Assembly (NCBI GenBank): GCA_028571685.1
Contig: CM053140.1
Location: 146,367,701 to 146,431,700 of the forward strand
Direction of reading: 5' to 3'
From: Heterohyrax brucei
Lineage: Eukaryota > Chordata > Mammalia > Hyracoidea > Procaviidae
DNA length: 64,000 bases
Part shown: in pieces, positions 1 to 11,360 of the stretch
How the letters are laid out: every line of letters begins with the position of its first letter
Numbering within the stretch: position 1 is the first letter of the stretch
Program-made: the position numbers and the translations under genes
The notes under the pieces: generated by a model
The model's database searches: none
What the model was told of the DNA's origin: nothing
Seen by the model: only the letters and a program-made list of their open reading frames with translations

Positions 1-427
1 TGTGATCTGATCTGATTATCCTACATACTGTAAATCTTAATCTCTATGACATTTTTAAGTAGGATTAGAGGTGGTTATGTTAACGAGCCATGACTCAATC
101 TATACAATTAGGTTGTACCTTGAGTCAGTCTCTTGGGATTCAAAAAAGATAATCGAACACAGAGGGATCTCATGCCACCAAGAAAGAAGTACCAGAAGTC
201 GAGTCTATCTCTTGGTCCCAGGGTCTTGGCCCTAAAATCTCCTAGAGCAGGGGAAGATTGATGACAAGGACCTTCCCCTACAGACAACAGAGAAAGAAAG
301 TCTTCTTCTAGAACTGGTACCCTAAATTTGAACTTCCAGGTACCTAAACTGTGAGAGAATAAATTTATCTTTGTTAAAGCATCCATTTGTGGTATTTCTG
401 TTCTAGCAGTGCTAGGTAACTGAGACA
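1..427 (+). mobile_element. MaLR-like solo LTR (left end cut by window)
   Basis: Ends with the family terminus 'gctaggtaactgagaca', preceded by AATAAA at 358-363. It is the same family as the LTRs at 794-1414 and 37191-37634 and distantly the 47277 element. No internal region follows. Confidence 0.8.
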
Positions 428-793
428 GTAAGTATTTCTAATTTTAATCATGGTTCCTTAAACTTTGATATCCAAAGGAGCCCTAAACACAGATTTAAAA
501 AGCAGATAGGATTTTAATAAAGACAGGCTGTGACTCTGCACTTGCCTTACCTCACCCTGGTCTTGACCATGTCAGACTCTGTCTTTATTTAAAATTTGGT
601 ATTTTGTTCATCACGCATCAACTATGACAAACACTCAACTGTGTGAATCAGAAGAAATCACAGATAACACTGCAAAGAATGGGAATTTCAGAACAATTAA
701 ATCATGCTCATGAGGAACCTACACATAGTCCAAGAAACAGTCATTTAAACAGAGCAAGGTGATACTGCAGGGTTTAAAATCAGGGTTGTTGCC

Positions 794-1414
794 TGTCTTA
801 GTCATCTGTCTGGTAGTACTTTAACAGAAATACAAGTTGATGGCTTTAAAGAGAAATTTTATTGTATCACAGTCTGGTAGGCTAAGTCAACATTTATATG
901 AGAAATTATCACAGTCCAGTAGGCTACGAGTCCAAATTCATTATAAGAGCATCTTGGCATAGGCACCTCAGGTCCAAAAGATGCACTCTGCTCTCACTGC
1001 TGCTTTCCTGGTGGTATGAGGTTCCCAGTTCTCTGCTTGCTTCCCTTTCCTTTCATCTCTTGTAGGATAAAAGGTGATGCAAGCCACATTCTAGGGAAAT
1101 TCTTTAATAAGGGTGTTGCAGTCCCACATTAATCCTCTTTTAACATAATCCTATCTATTAACCACAGGCAGAGATCAGGATTTACAGAAGTAATATCAGA
1201 AAATGGAGGACAATCACACAACACTGGGACTTACACCAAAAAAAACAAACAAATAAATAATAAAACCTACTGCCATCGAGTCAGGTCCAACTCATAAGTG
1301 ACCCCACAGGTCAGGGAAGAACTGCCCCATAGAATTTCCAAGGACTAACTGGGACTCATAACTCAGCCAAATTGCTACACATGTTTTTGGGGGGACACAA
1401 TTCAATCCATGACA
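794..1414 (-). mobile_element. MaLR-like solo LTR inserted in the RTE
   Basis: Antisense LTR beginning TGTCTTAGTCAT and ending CAATCCATGACA on plus, so TG...CA on its own strand. Flanks ttgcc/taacc may be a diverged 5-bp target duplication. It is itself interrupted by an AfroSINE at 1263-1346. Confidence 0.8.
1263..1346 (-). mobile_element. AfroSINE, 3' half, inside the LTR
   Basis: Tail block 'actgccatcgagtcaggtcc' through 'tttccaaggac'. Flanking 'actgggactta' / 'actgggactca' looks like a target duplication. It is the third layer of the 604-2174 nest. Confidence 0.85.
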
Positions 1415-2343
1415 TAACCTTTCACCATACTTATTTAACCTGTACGCTGAGCCAATCATCTGAGAAGCTTAAGTATATGAAGAAGGATGGGGCATAAGAA
1501 TTGAAGGATTGCTCATTAACAACCTGTGGTAAGCAGATGACAAACCTTGCTCACTGAAGTGAAGACTTAAAGCACTTACTGATAAAGACCAAAGACCATC
1601 AGCACAGATTATACTTCAACACAAAGAAAACAAAAATCTTCATGACTGGACCAATGAACATCACAATTCAACAAACACTGAGGCTGTCATGGATTTCATT
1701 TTATTTGGATCTACTGCCAACATCCATGGAAGCAGCAGTCAAGAACTCAGCGATACACCACACTGGGCAAATCTGCTGCAAAAGATCTCTTTAAGTTATT
1801 GAAAAGCAAAGATGTTACTTTAAGGACTAAGGACACCTGACCCAAGCCATGGTGTTCTCAAATGCCTCATATGCATGTCAAATTTGGACAACTAATAAGG
1901 AAGACTGAAAAAGAATCAAAAGTCTTTGAGTTATGGCATTGGCCAAGAATATTCAATGTACCATGGATTGTCAGAATGAACACATCTGTCTTAGAAGAAG
2001 TGCAGCCAGAATGCTGAAAGAGGAAGACCCTCAATGGCACAGCGGCTGCAATAGTGGGCTCAAGTATTACGATTGGACAGATGGCTTAGGACCAGGCAGT
2101 ATTTCACTCGGCTGTACACGGGGTTGCTATGAGTCAGAACTGACTTGACAGCATCTAACAATAATAACAACAAATGCATCAATTTAGATTTTTTTAAATA
2201 CCGAATTAAGGCAGTTAAGGGATTTTTTTTTTTAGAGACATAGAATTACTAATACACAGAAAATTATTTGCCACTGGCTTGTCTTTCAAAAAAGTGTTTC
2301 CCTCAAGAGAAGTTCAATAATGTAGTGTTCAAATGAGACTTAC

Positions 2344-2448
2344 CTTGGAATTTCTTTGCCATGTTCTTGAGTACATTGCTGAAGGAGATCTATAAATTTT
2401 TGCGGAAAAGCTAAGAAGTCTACCAAAAGACCTTGCTGGAATTTTAAA
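2344..2448 (-). CDS. SASS6: SASS6 coding exon 4
   Basis: Codes Ser69 to Pro102 plus two bases of Arg103. The acceptor is CTGTTTAG and the donor AAG|GTAAGT. The exon ends in phase 2, so the next exon must begin with one base completing Arg. No such exon occurs in 1-2343. Confidence 0.96.
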
Positions 2449-5400
2449 CTAAACAGAAGAGAGGAAAAGAAGATATTTTAAAAGAAAAAAAGTTTAACTA
2501 TTTTGCTTAATTATAATTAATACCATGATTCTTTTTTAAATTTAATGAACACCCATTATAATTAAGAATTAAGCTAGGGAACTTTAATTTTTGTAGTATT
2601 TACTCAAAGGAAAGAAAAAGGCCAAAAAATTTTGCTAATGCTGCATACTGGCTTGGCTTGGCTGGCTGCAAATACTTTCAGTTGTTTTAAACAGAATTCT
2701 GATAATATACTTATTTCCAAAACATCTTGAATTCAACGATAGTATAAATAATTCAGTGTACTCAAAATATCTAAATGACCCTAATCAGTATATGTTTCAA
2801 AGAGAATATTACTAACACAATCATAAAACTTATAAACCACATTATTCCTAAACATAATTGAGACCAGAAGAAAAAAAAATTAGTTACCTCTGAAAATCTT
2901 CCTCAGATATAACAAGGTTATACAAAAAAAATGGATCAGTGTCATCAGTCAGGCGAATCACTAAGTCCTGAAAGAAAGACTATTGTTTTTTAATGTTTTC
3001 AATAGATCTAGTGTTTCGAGTCATTTCTTCCTTTCTGGAAATGAAATCATCCAGTAACACTATGGTGTCACAGTTACATTCCAGATGGCTTTGTTTCCTG
3101 CTGCTGATGACTTTTCATTAGTTTTTGATTTCAAATCCCACTGCCGCTGAGTCAATTCTGACTCATAGTGACCCCTATAGGACAGAGGAGACCTGCCCCA
3201 TAGGGGTTCCAAGGAGCAACTGCTGGATTCTAACTGCTGCCTTTTTTGGTTATCAGCTGTGGCATGCTGTATCTCTTAACCACTGCGCCACCAGGGCTCC
3301 TCACTAATCTTCAGAGACTTAACATCCTACATAGGGGTAAACAGTCTACTCCTTGAGAGCCACATAAACTAAATGCACTGATGGCCACATGGGGGTCTGT
3401 AAAAGTTAATTAAATGCTAGGAATCCAAATTACAGGAATATTATCCAATCAGAAGCTTAGTAAAACAAACCCAGCCCCTTGCTGGGCTATAACACCATGA
3501 AAAAAATATTCCTTGCAACTTACTTTTACCAAATATTTTAAGTTTTCCTCAAGTTAACTGATCTGTTGTTTCAATCAGGGCTTTGAACTGGTTTCGTTCA
3601 GTTCAAACCCCTGCTGAGAACTTGTTTCTCATCCCAGATACACTGAATCAGAATCTCCAGTTTAACAAGATTCTCAGGTTATATTTATGTATAATAAATT
3701 TTGAGAACTACTGTGCTACTAGTTATTCTCAGAACCAGTCCCTAGCCAGAAGCAAGAGCATCACCTGGGAACATGTTAGAAAAAGGCACAATCTCAGGAG
3801 TTCTAGCTAGAAAGAACAGGTTCAAAGCCTTGCTTTCAAAAATGGCAACTATAACAACAGAACCATCATCCACTCTGGAAAAGGATATAGCTTTTGTCTC
3901 TCAGGAAGAGGACAAAAGTAGCAGGTGACATGTGCCAGTTTCCTGCTAAGGGCCAACTATCTCCTACTCCAGGTGGCTACTGACAGGGGAACCCCATCTA
4001 TTTTCAATTTCAAATGAAGTAGGAACCTTTTATAAAGAATACATTCCAGAAAGCTCAATTTATAGCATGTCGCTGGTGGTATAGTAATTGAGTCCTACGG
4101 CTGCTAACCAAAAGGCTGGCAATTGAAATCCACAAGGCACTACCTGGAAACTCTATGGGGCAGTTCTACTCAGTCCTGTAGTTAGTGTCAGAAATGTCTC
4201 GACAGTAATATCATCACAGAGTCCTAGTAACACAGTGTTTAAGAGCTCAGGCTGCTAACCAAAAGGCTGGCAAGTTCACATCCACCAGCCACTCTTTGGA
4301 AACGCCATACAAGAATAGGGAGACTCAACGGCAATGGGTTTGGTTTTGGGTTTGTTTTTTTTTTTTTTTTTTTTTGGCAGATCATCACAGCAGCTAAAGC
4401 TGACAGAAAAGCCAAGGGCAGATTACCTAATAAGCAAAATACACATGTGCTTACTTATTAATTAATCTGCACTGGAGGGTCAATAAAAGCAATCAAGTCT
4501 GTGTATAGCTTGCTTACTGGTTAATCTACCCCTGAGAAAGCACACAGAAATATAGGCAAGCAACAAGATAACAGAGGACTAATAGAGAGACAAGCATTAA
4601 AGTTAAGAATTATTTCCATTTTGAAATTCAAATTTACTCATTGCTACTGAGGAATTGCTACAGCCTTATAAAAATCTAAAAGACTTACAAAGAGAGCTAG
4701 AAAAGGAAGAATTACAGTAGACATAAGTAACACATATAAAATATAGGAAAATTAGTAACCTGATGTATTTCTTCTGTTTCTGAATGCCCTGTTCTTAAAC
4801 AGCTTCTGTTCTAAGTATTTTATGAAACCACTCCAAGGTGCTATAAAAAAAATAAAAGCTGCTATTAAGAGAGAGTTAATACTGCTAAGTCCTTGAATGT
4901 GTTTATCAGAAAAGGAATGGAGAAAGCATTCTAAAATGTGAATGTAATTAAGAAAGAGGTTGATTAGAAAAGTATCAGAAGCAGAGAGAAAGGTAGTGAC
5001 ATTTATTTGGGGGATTCTCTAATATTACGTCATTACTTACACCTTTGTTTTGATTTCTCAGATACTTGTTTTAATTTCAATTTTGAAGCTGGAAAGTAAT
5101 AGAAGCAATGAAAATGTCACACCAACCCACTGCCATCCACTCATGTAGTCTACATTGTAGTTCGTGTCAAACACTGACCAAGTACAGAGATCAAGCTCCT
5201 ACCCTGCCTCTCACTTTCCTTCCTAGTCTAATTCCACACATCCCTATCTCACTTCTCTACTTGTCACTAAGTCCTTAAGGAAGGTGGTAACAACAGTTTC
5301 AGCGGCAAGAGGTTTAAAATTTCAATTACAGCAGATGAAAAAAAAAGCCCACTAGGGTCGCCATGAGTCGGATCCGACTCGACGGCACTTGGCTATGGTA

Positions 5401-8400
5401 GTTTGAAGCTTAGAATGTTTGGTTGTTTTCTACAGACCACACTGTATATTTCTTAGCCCTTATTTTACACCATTAGCTCTGTTAATGACTCATATTTTTA
5501 AAGATCATATGGGACTGATGCTCTAATCTAAATAGCTCTCCTGAAAAGGTAAAGTAAAAGTCAGAAAACTATTATCTCCTTTCAGTGCTTCAATTTATTC
5601 TGTTCTCATACTTACATCATGAAATGTCCATTCTGTAGGGTAGCAATATATATACTAGCAATCTACAGGTACACTGGCAAACTTAAGGAGTCTGGGCTCC
5701 TAACCCCCCAATTACTGTTCTAGTAACTTCCACCACCCCATATTTGCAACAGTTACAAAACAGACAAAAATTAAAAAGCAAAAAGATGTAACAAGATTCC
5801 ACATTTTTAAAAAATAAAAATAATGTACAGAAGTTATCACATTTCAAAAAGAAACACCAACCTTTCTGTGAACTGGGTTCGAAACTGATTGTAGTTCAAT
5901 GCTCACTCTAACACTTACTCTCCTGTGTGAAAAGATATGTCCAGCTATCAGAAAAATCCATACAAATTACCACTTACGGTTGTTTTAGCTGAAGTTTTCA
6001 GTCTTAAGCCATAAGATCTTCCACAGGCATTTCTTAATTTACGAATAGATATTTAGAAAGGACAATGGATCCAAAGTTTAAGTTGTTGTTCTTTCACTGG
6101 TATTAAACGAGATAAACACTGTAGATGCCTACTAACAGCCTGGTCTATAGTAACCTTACAGACTTGATTCTACTAAAAGATAAAGCACCAATTTAATAGC
6201 AACTTTTTATGTTTAAAAAAAACATACTATTTCAAATGATCAAAGTTATGAAGGAGAAAAATCTATATTAAAAACACAAACTATGATTACTAGAATTGCT
6301 TAGAAAGTTTAAAAATCACAAAGATAACATATTCCCTTTCATTATGCTCATATAAGAAGTTTTTTTAGAGCCACAAACTAAATCTACTTAATACATTCTC
6401 TAGCTGTGCAACATATCCACAGAAGTACTGTCAATAAGTTTACTATCATTTATCATCTCCCAATTCTAAATTCAGAGAGAAGTGACCACAGCTTTTCACA
6501 TTATATACTACATCTTGGAAACCCTGGTGGTATAGTGGTTAAGTGCTACGGCTACTAACCAAAGATCAGCAGTTCAAATATACCAGATGCTCCTTAGAAG
6601 CTCTATGTAGCAGTTTTACTTTGTCCTATAGAGTTGCTACGAGTCAGAATTGACTCGACAGCAACAAACACTGCATCTGATCAAATTCAGCACTGTTCAA
6701 AGGAATACAGTGGAGGTGTTTTGTAAAGCTTAAACTACAAAGATCCAATGTTATAAAACATGTACTCATTGTTTAATGAGAAACTAGTTTCTTTCGTAAA
6801 ACTTCATCTACATTACAGTTAAAAATTAAAGAAATAAATTGAGAAGAAATGGAAAATCTGGAAAAAAAAAATCCATGCACCGGCAGGTCTCAAAACTACT
6901 ATGCTAAGATCTTTCCTTGGTGCTCAGAGAAAGAAAGCAGTAAAAAGAATTTGTTTCAATATTAAATTACCCTTTCAAGATTTTACACATTCTACTTGTC
7001 TACCAGAAAATTAAAAAACACACAACATAATGAGTATTGATGGCAATATATACGAAAATGAGATTCTACTCCAATTCAGCTTTAAAGCTTTCTGTGGGAA
7101 AAACTTTCAGTTTCCTAACTTGTAAGATACGTGGATTGAATTAATAAGGGCTGTCAGGTTTTTTTTTTTAACTCTACAATGTTACTGTTTAGTTTTCATC
7201 CTCTAAAGTTCTGTCTAATATATACTGCCATAGTAGTATGCCACTCTCGTTGATACCTAATTTTTCAAGGTTATAGTCTTAAAAATACTGTCATTCATAA
7301 ATTTGTAAAAAATCCAAAAATCATCATTTAATAAAATGTCTTTACATGAATCTGGAAGAATTACCCTTAACATGACAGTGTTGTGACCATATTAAATACT
7401 GCATATATTCTGAATTCCTACGTGCATTAAATGTTGGGAGAGAAAAGAAGAAAGGAAAAGCCCATAAATTAAATCTATTCCTATGTTTATTTCAGATTCC
7501 CCCCTAGAAATATCTTAAAAAATCTGAGCTTTTGGGAAATATATTACCTAAAATTACAAGTCTTATTTCTTCATAAGTTTAATATCATAGAACAATACAC
7601 AACACACTCTCTTAAAAAAAAAATGCAACACTCTGAACAGTACATAAATCTACACAACATCTGTCAGAGTTGGCTAGGTGTTCTCTTAAAAAAATTTTTA
7701 AACATCAGGTATTGGTAGAAATGGATTCTAGCTCACCTCTGCCACCTAGTAGCTATGACCTTAAACTCTAGTGCAAACAAATAAAAGCTTCTGTAAGTCA
7801 GATACTGTGCTGGGTGCCAGGGATACAAACAGAAATAAACATGGTCCATGTCCTCAAACTGAGATCAGACTAAATGCTGTTTTCCCCGATTTGTTTTTGA
7901 TTGCATTTTAGGTCTTCAGGGAGAACAGTGTACTTACTAACATTACTGAATATCTGCCAGGGATTTTACATGTATTATCTTACTTAGCAAACAATCTTGC
8001 TAATTATTATCTCTGTTTCACAAAGGAAGAACCTAAAATTCACAGAGGTATGAACTTAAGTTTAAGTTCACATTGTGGAGTCCAAATTGGAAGTTAAGTC
8101 TTTCACTTATACCGTGTTATCTAATAAATGAGTAAGGGCAATCACTGTCAAGTGACACAACTTTTAAAAGGTCCTTGTAGTGAAAGGATTTAAGATAGGA
8201 ACTAAAGCTGATGCAAGAGAACATACTGGGCAGAGGGAACATAAAGATTAGAGGTATGGTACACAGAGAGTACTAGGTATATTCAGAGGAGGACAACTAG
8301 TCTTGCATGAGTAGCCTACTGTGGAAAGGAGTTTAGGAACAAACTGATAAGATACTTACTTAATGTATTAATCACACTTTATTAATACCCAAAGTGAGTG

Positions 8401-10867
8401 CTGCCTATGCTCTAAGCACTGTTTTAAGCACTTCATATGTATTAACTCATTTTCATGTTCACAATAACAGGTATAGGTACTGTTATCATTAATTTAAAGA
8501 TAAGCACAGAGAAGTAACTTGTACAAGTTAAAACAGCCAATAAATGGCAGAACTGGGATTTAAACTCAGTCAATCTGGCTCTAGCAGTAACCTGCACTAT
8601 GCTACCTATCTAAGGAAAAATTTTTTGGTTTCCCTACTGAAGCGTGAGTTCCTTGAACATCTGAATTTTTGTTGTTGTTATTGTTGTTGGACAGCGAAAG
8701 ATTTATAACCTCAGCACTTGGGACAGTTCCTGGTACCTAGAGGGCATTCACAAAAAATTCTTGAATTAAACTAGTCTTGAATACTATCCTGGATTTTTTT
8801 TCCCCCTCTCCTTGGAGGTCAGGGTCAGAAAACTTTTTCTTACAAAGGGCCAGTCAGTAAATATTTCAGACTTTGCAGACCATCAGATCTCGGTCACTCT
8901 TACTCATTTCTGTAAGCATTGCACAAAAGCAGCCATACATGATACACAAAAGTAAAAAATAAAGAAGAGTGACTGCATTCCAATAAAATTGTAGTTACTA
9001 AAACCGTGGGCTTTCCAGACCATGGGCTGTAGTTTCCTGACCCCTTATACAGATGATGGGAATATATAAAAGGAAAGTTTTCTAAACAGGATTGAAAACT
9101 TCGAAACAGTGTTTTAAAGATAATTGTAAAAACAATGTCATGAGCTCCAACAATGGAAGGAGAGGTAATGCCCCTCTCTGTTATCTTTCTGTAATTATTC
9201 TTCAACAATATCATCCAACAGTGATGTAAAGAAAGCCACAAATGTGAGCTGTGGATGTAATCTTAAATTTCCTAGAAGCTATATTTAGAAAATACATGTT
9301 AGAATAAATTTTAATAACACTTACTTAATCCAATATATCCAAAATATTGTCATTTTAATACAATATAGAAATTGGCTTTAATACAATATTTTATTTTTTT
9401 TAATAGTAAGTCTTCAACATCTGGTGTGCACTTCAATTTGGATTAGCCACATTCCAACTATGAAGTAACCACAGGTGGCTAGTGGCTATGATACTGGATA
9501 GCACTGAAAACTATCTAAAAACAACCTACACACTGCCATATGCAGTTGTTAGTTTCGGTACTGTCCCCTTGCCTGGCTTGCCAATTGATTTGGACCTAAT
9601 TCTGAAACACATTAAAGACAACTCCGTAAATCAATGTTTTAATGTCACATTGCCACACCATTTAGTTTTCACATACATTTCACACCTATTCCTCATACAC
9701 CTGTGGGGTAAGCATGCTATATCTGTTTTACAAACAAGAAACTTAAGATTTCGAGGAACTGAGACAGTTAATATGTGCTGAACCTAGACAAAAATTTAAA
9801 TCCCCGACTTCTAGTCAAATTTCTTTAAGCCCCAACAGACCACCTCCTAAGTCAAAGTTCCAATTTTGCGGTTGTCTGAGAGACTGGTCTATATATCCTC
9901 CCCCATTGTATTGTAAATTCCATGAAGACAAAGGCTGTTTTTCTTAACCACTATTATTTCCAGTGTCCAGCAAGGTGTTTTGCTGGTTTACAATATTTTT
10001 TAATTGAGTTTCAGCATTCCTTTATTGTTTTTAGTCCATTAAGCATTAGTTTGCTGTTTTAAAAATAGCCAACGTTTAGAAGAGCAAGGTACATCACTAG
10101 ACTTTTTTTTTTTTTTTAAGTCAGTTAAGGGCTAATCTTATTTCCAATATAATCCAATGGAAAGAGCTAAAAAGCCTGAAGCCGATGCCCGAGTTCCAGT
10201 GCTGGCCCTGCCGTGAACTCGATGACAGCACTCCCATACATCAGTTTACCTTTCTGGGCCAGAATTCTTATATGTCAAAACAGGACAGCTGACCTATAAT
10301 CTCTACGATTCCGTTCTGTGCCAGGGATTTTTGACATTAACTTAGATAGTGGTCAGCTTTTCATTTCCCATTTCCTCTTCAGTCCCCTCCGCAACCGCGA
10401 ATTTGATGAGACTGGTACCCATTAAGTCCCAGCTGGGTTGATACTGGCTGGTTTTTGAAAAACCAGAAAGGAAACCCAAACCCACTGCCGTCCAGTCAGG
10501 TCTGACTCATAGCAACCCTATAGATCAGAGTAGAACTGCCCCACAGAGTTCGCAGGAAGCGCTGGTGGATTTGAACTACTAAGCACTTAACCCACTACAC
10601 CACCAGACTTGCTCGTTTTTGACGGGCCAACAAATGTCTGCCGCTTAAAGAAGGTAGTTTTTAGTGTCTCGATCACCCTTTGCTTCCAGGAGCGCCGGGC
10701 CAACACCCAGCCGCCGTCGCTACCCACCGGCCGGATCCGCCATCTTTCTCCTTTGGCCGACCCCAACCGCCACCCGCAGGCACCGGGTGGCCCAGATCTC
10801 ACCTTTCATCGCAGTCTTTGCATTTCACCTGCAACGGGACCAGTTGCTGGAACAGAACCTGGCTCAT
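2344..10867 (-). CDS. SASS6: SASS6, 5' part (coding exons 1-4, gene continues off the left edge)
   Basis: SAS-6 is the structural protein of the centriole cartwheel. Its globular N-terminal head pairs dimers into a nine-fold ring and a coiled coil follows. Four minus-strand exons join in frame at 10867-10803, 5922-5862, 2967-2888 and 2448-2344 (65, 61, 80 and 105 nt), giving 103 codons plus 2 nt. The protein starts [19 protein letters not shown] and closely matches vertebrate SAS-6 as I remember it. All of the visible part belongs to the head domain; Ile62, the residue mutated (I62T) in a human microcephaly family, is conserved. Every intron is GT-AG. The start was chosen because it is the family start and lies in the CpG island; an upstream in-frame ATG at 11170 would add about 100 unrelated residues. 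Exon 5 onward (rest of head, coiled coil, tail) is not in the window. Gene identity is near certain. Confidence 0.96.
2888..2967 (-). CDS. SASS6: SASS6 coding exon 3
   Basis: Codes Asp43 to Gln68 plus two bases of Ser69. The acceptor is CTTTCAG and the donor AG|GTAACT. It includes the strongly conserved run [19 protein letters not shown], with Ile62 inside it. Confidence 0.96.
3132..3302 (-). mobile_element. AfroSINE, full length
   Basis: In SASS6 intron 2. Tail block at left, tRNA-like head 'cactgcgccaccagggctcc' at right. Confidence 0.88.
4070..4210 (+). mobile_element. AfroSINE, old copy
   Basis: Head 'cgctggtggtatagtaattg' is clear; the 3' tail is diverged. A second SINE follows directly. 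Confidence 0.75.
4219..4375 (+). mobile_element. AfroSINE, old copy with T-rich tail
   Basis: tRNA-like head is recognisable and the middle is shortened. It ends in 'gcaatgggtttggtt' followed by a run of about 20 T. Confidence 0.78.
5348..5405 (+). mobile_element. AfroSINE/RTE tail fragment
   Basis: Only the conserved tail remains, with its CpGs unmutated ('gtcgccatgagtcggatccg'). This suggests a young fragment. Confidence 0.7.
5862..5922 (-). CDS. SASS6: SASS6 coding exon 2
   Basis: Codes the end of Arg22 to Lys42. The acceptor is CACACAG, and the donor AAG|GTTGGT is a weak but GT-type site. The 61-nt length restores phase 0 after exon 1 (65+61=126). The residues match the second beta strand region of the SAS-6 head. 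Confidence 0.95.
6515..6671 (+). mobile_element. AfroSINE, full length
   Basis: Starts 'ttggaaaccctggtggtata', ends 'gactcgacagcaacaaaca'. In SASS6 intron 1. Confidence 0.9.
6672..7934. other. SASS6 intron 1, nothing recognised
   Basis: AT-rich, with short homopolymer runs. No exon, RNA gene or repeat I can name. Confidence 0.6.
7935..8125 (-). repeat. MIR-like SINE fragment
   Basis: Resembles antisense MIR ('ttttacatgtattatcttac' to the 'gaagttaagtctttcactta' end). Diverged. Confidence 0.5.
8375..8615 (-). repeat. MIR SINE
   Basis: Antisense MIR core: 'taagcacttcatatgtatta', then 'gcacagagaagtaacttg' and 'gatttaaactcagtcaatct'. Confidence 0.8.
8640..8770 (+). repeat. LINE-2 3' end fragment
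   Basis: 'gtgagttccttgaacatctg' and 'gttcctggtacctagagggc' match the L2 terminus. An unrelated TTG-rich piece sits between them. Confidence 0.5.
8820..9062 (+). mobile_element. hAT-type DNA transposon remnant (MER family)
   Basis: Matches the common 'aaactttttctgtaaagggccag...tttcctgacccct' non-autonomous repeat. I do not assign a family number. Confidence 0.65.
9640..9835 (-). repeat. MIR-like fragment
   Basis: 'gtaagcatgctatatctgtt' through 'aatttaaatccccgacttct' resembles antisense MIR. Confidence 0.5.
9885..9990 (+). repeat. LINE-2 3' end fragment
   Basis: 'attccatgaagacaaaggct' followed by 'tccagcaaggtg' matches the L2 end. Confidence 0.5.
10438..10676 (+). repeat. Left copy of a direct duplication around the promoter
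   Basis: Lies in SASS6 intron 1, 127 bp beyond exon 1. It matches 12349-12677 at about 95% (some 11 mismatches in 222 bases by eye), including the AfroSINE and unique flanks on both sides. This copy lacks about 87 bp present in the right copy just before the final TTTAGTGTC block. Confidence 0.88.
10472..10613 (-). mobile_element. AfroSINE within the left duplicated copy
   Basis: Same insertion as 12382-12524, duplicated with its flanks. It is shortened at the head ('caccagacttgctcg'). Confidence 0.9.
10803..10867 (-). CDS. SASS6: SASS6 coding exon 1
   Basis: Codes residues 1-21 plus two bases of Arg22. The ATG is complementary to 10865-10867. The donor is AAAG|GTGAGA. The exon lies in the CpG island, 346 bp from the TRMT13 start on the other strand. 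Confidence 0.95.
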
Positions 10868-11131
10868 GTTGGACCGCTGCCCGGCTGGTGTGAGGAAAGA
10901 TCGGAGAGGCCTGGCTTTCACACTAGCTTGAAAAGCGTCGGGGCCCTGGTAAAATTTGAGTTTGGCGCTCGACTCCCGCGGAGGAGGCGGGGAGACAGAA
11001 AGGAGAAGGAAGACGGAGGAGATTTGGACTTTACAAGCCACCGTCAGTTTCTTCCGGTTTTCTGAAGGGTAGCCAGAAGACGGTTGGAGTGTTTCCGGAA
11101 ATTCACCTGCCCAGCAGAACGCGAAGCAGCC

Positions 11132-11266
11132 ATGTTTGTCAAGGGAAGGAGACCCGAGGGACGCCGGCAACTTTTCATTTCAAGTGCTCGACACCGGAAG
11201 CGGCTCCTGAATTATGGAGGCCTTTGGGCCGACACCGCAAGCGACTGGTTTTCCAGCTCAGGGTAG
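11132..11266 (+). other. Possible upstream ORF overlapping the TRMT13 start
   Basis: An ATG at 11132 opens a 44-codon frame ending at a TAG at 11264-11266. It runs past the TRMT13 ATG (11214) in another frame. It would matter only if transcription starts upstream of 11132, which is unknown. The start context (G at -3, T at +4) is weaker than that of TRMT13 itself (A at -3, G at +4). It may be a chance frame in GC-rich DNA. Confidence 0.3.
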
Positions 11267-11360
11267 ATGCGATTACTATGTGGAAAAGAAAAGGCGGTTC
11301 TGCAGAATGGTGGCGGCGGCAGGGAAACGATTCTGTGGTGAACACGCTGGAGCCGCGGAG
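11214..11360 (+). CDS. TRMT13: TRMT13 coding exon 1
   Basis: Codes residues 1-49, including the whole CCCH zinc finger (Cys19, Cys30, Cys41, His44). The ATG has A at -3 and G at +4. The donor GAG|GTCTGG is weak. A better-looking GTAACA lies five bases downstream but would break the frame. Confidence 0.93.

Larger units (their letters stand above)
604..2174 (+). mobile_element. RTE-type LINE, 3' part of ORF and tail (interrupted)
   Basis: Reverse-transcriptase region of an RTE/BovB-class LINE as found in elephant. The two arms (604-793 and 1415-2174) are split by an LTR insertion. Stops and frameshifts break the ORF. The 3' end 'ggttgctatgagtcagaac' and an AAC-rich terminus match the AfroSINE tail. 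Confidence 0.85.
3303..6514. other. SASS6 intron 2 and 1 sequence between SINEs
   Basis: Apart from exon 2 and the SINE pieces listed, this AT-rich intron DNA shows nothing recognisable (3303-4069, 4376-5347, 5406-5861, 5923-6514). Confidence 0.6.

Noticed and set aside
1-2343. Search for SASS6 exon 5
   Set aside because: No segment with the expected phase and residues was found. The exon must lie left of the window.
3132-3302. tRNA-gene-like A and B boxes in many 60-70 base stretches
   Set aside because: These are AfroSINE heads, not tRNA genes: the cloverleaf is not maintained and each continues into the SINE body.
10664-11170. Several overlapping frames of 83-133 codons in the CpG island
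   Set aside because: Shadow frames in GC-rich DNA. Only the SASS6 and TRMT13 starts have homology and splice support.
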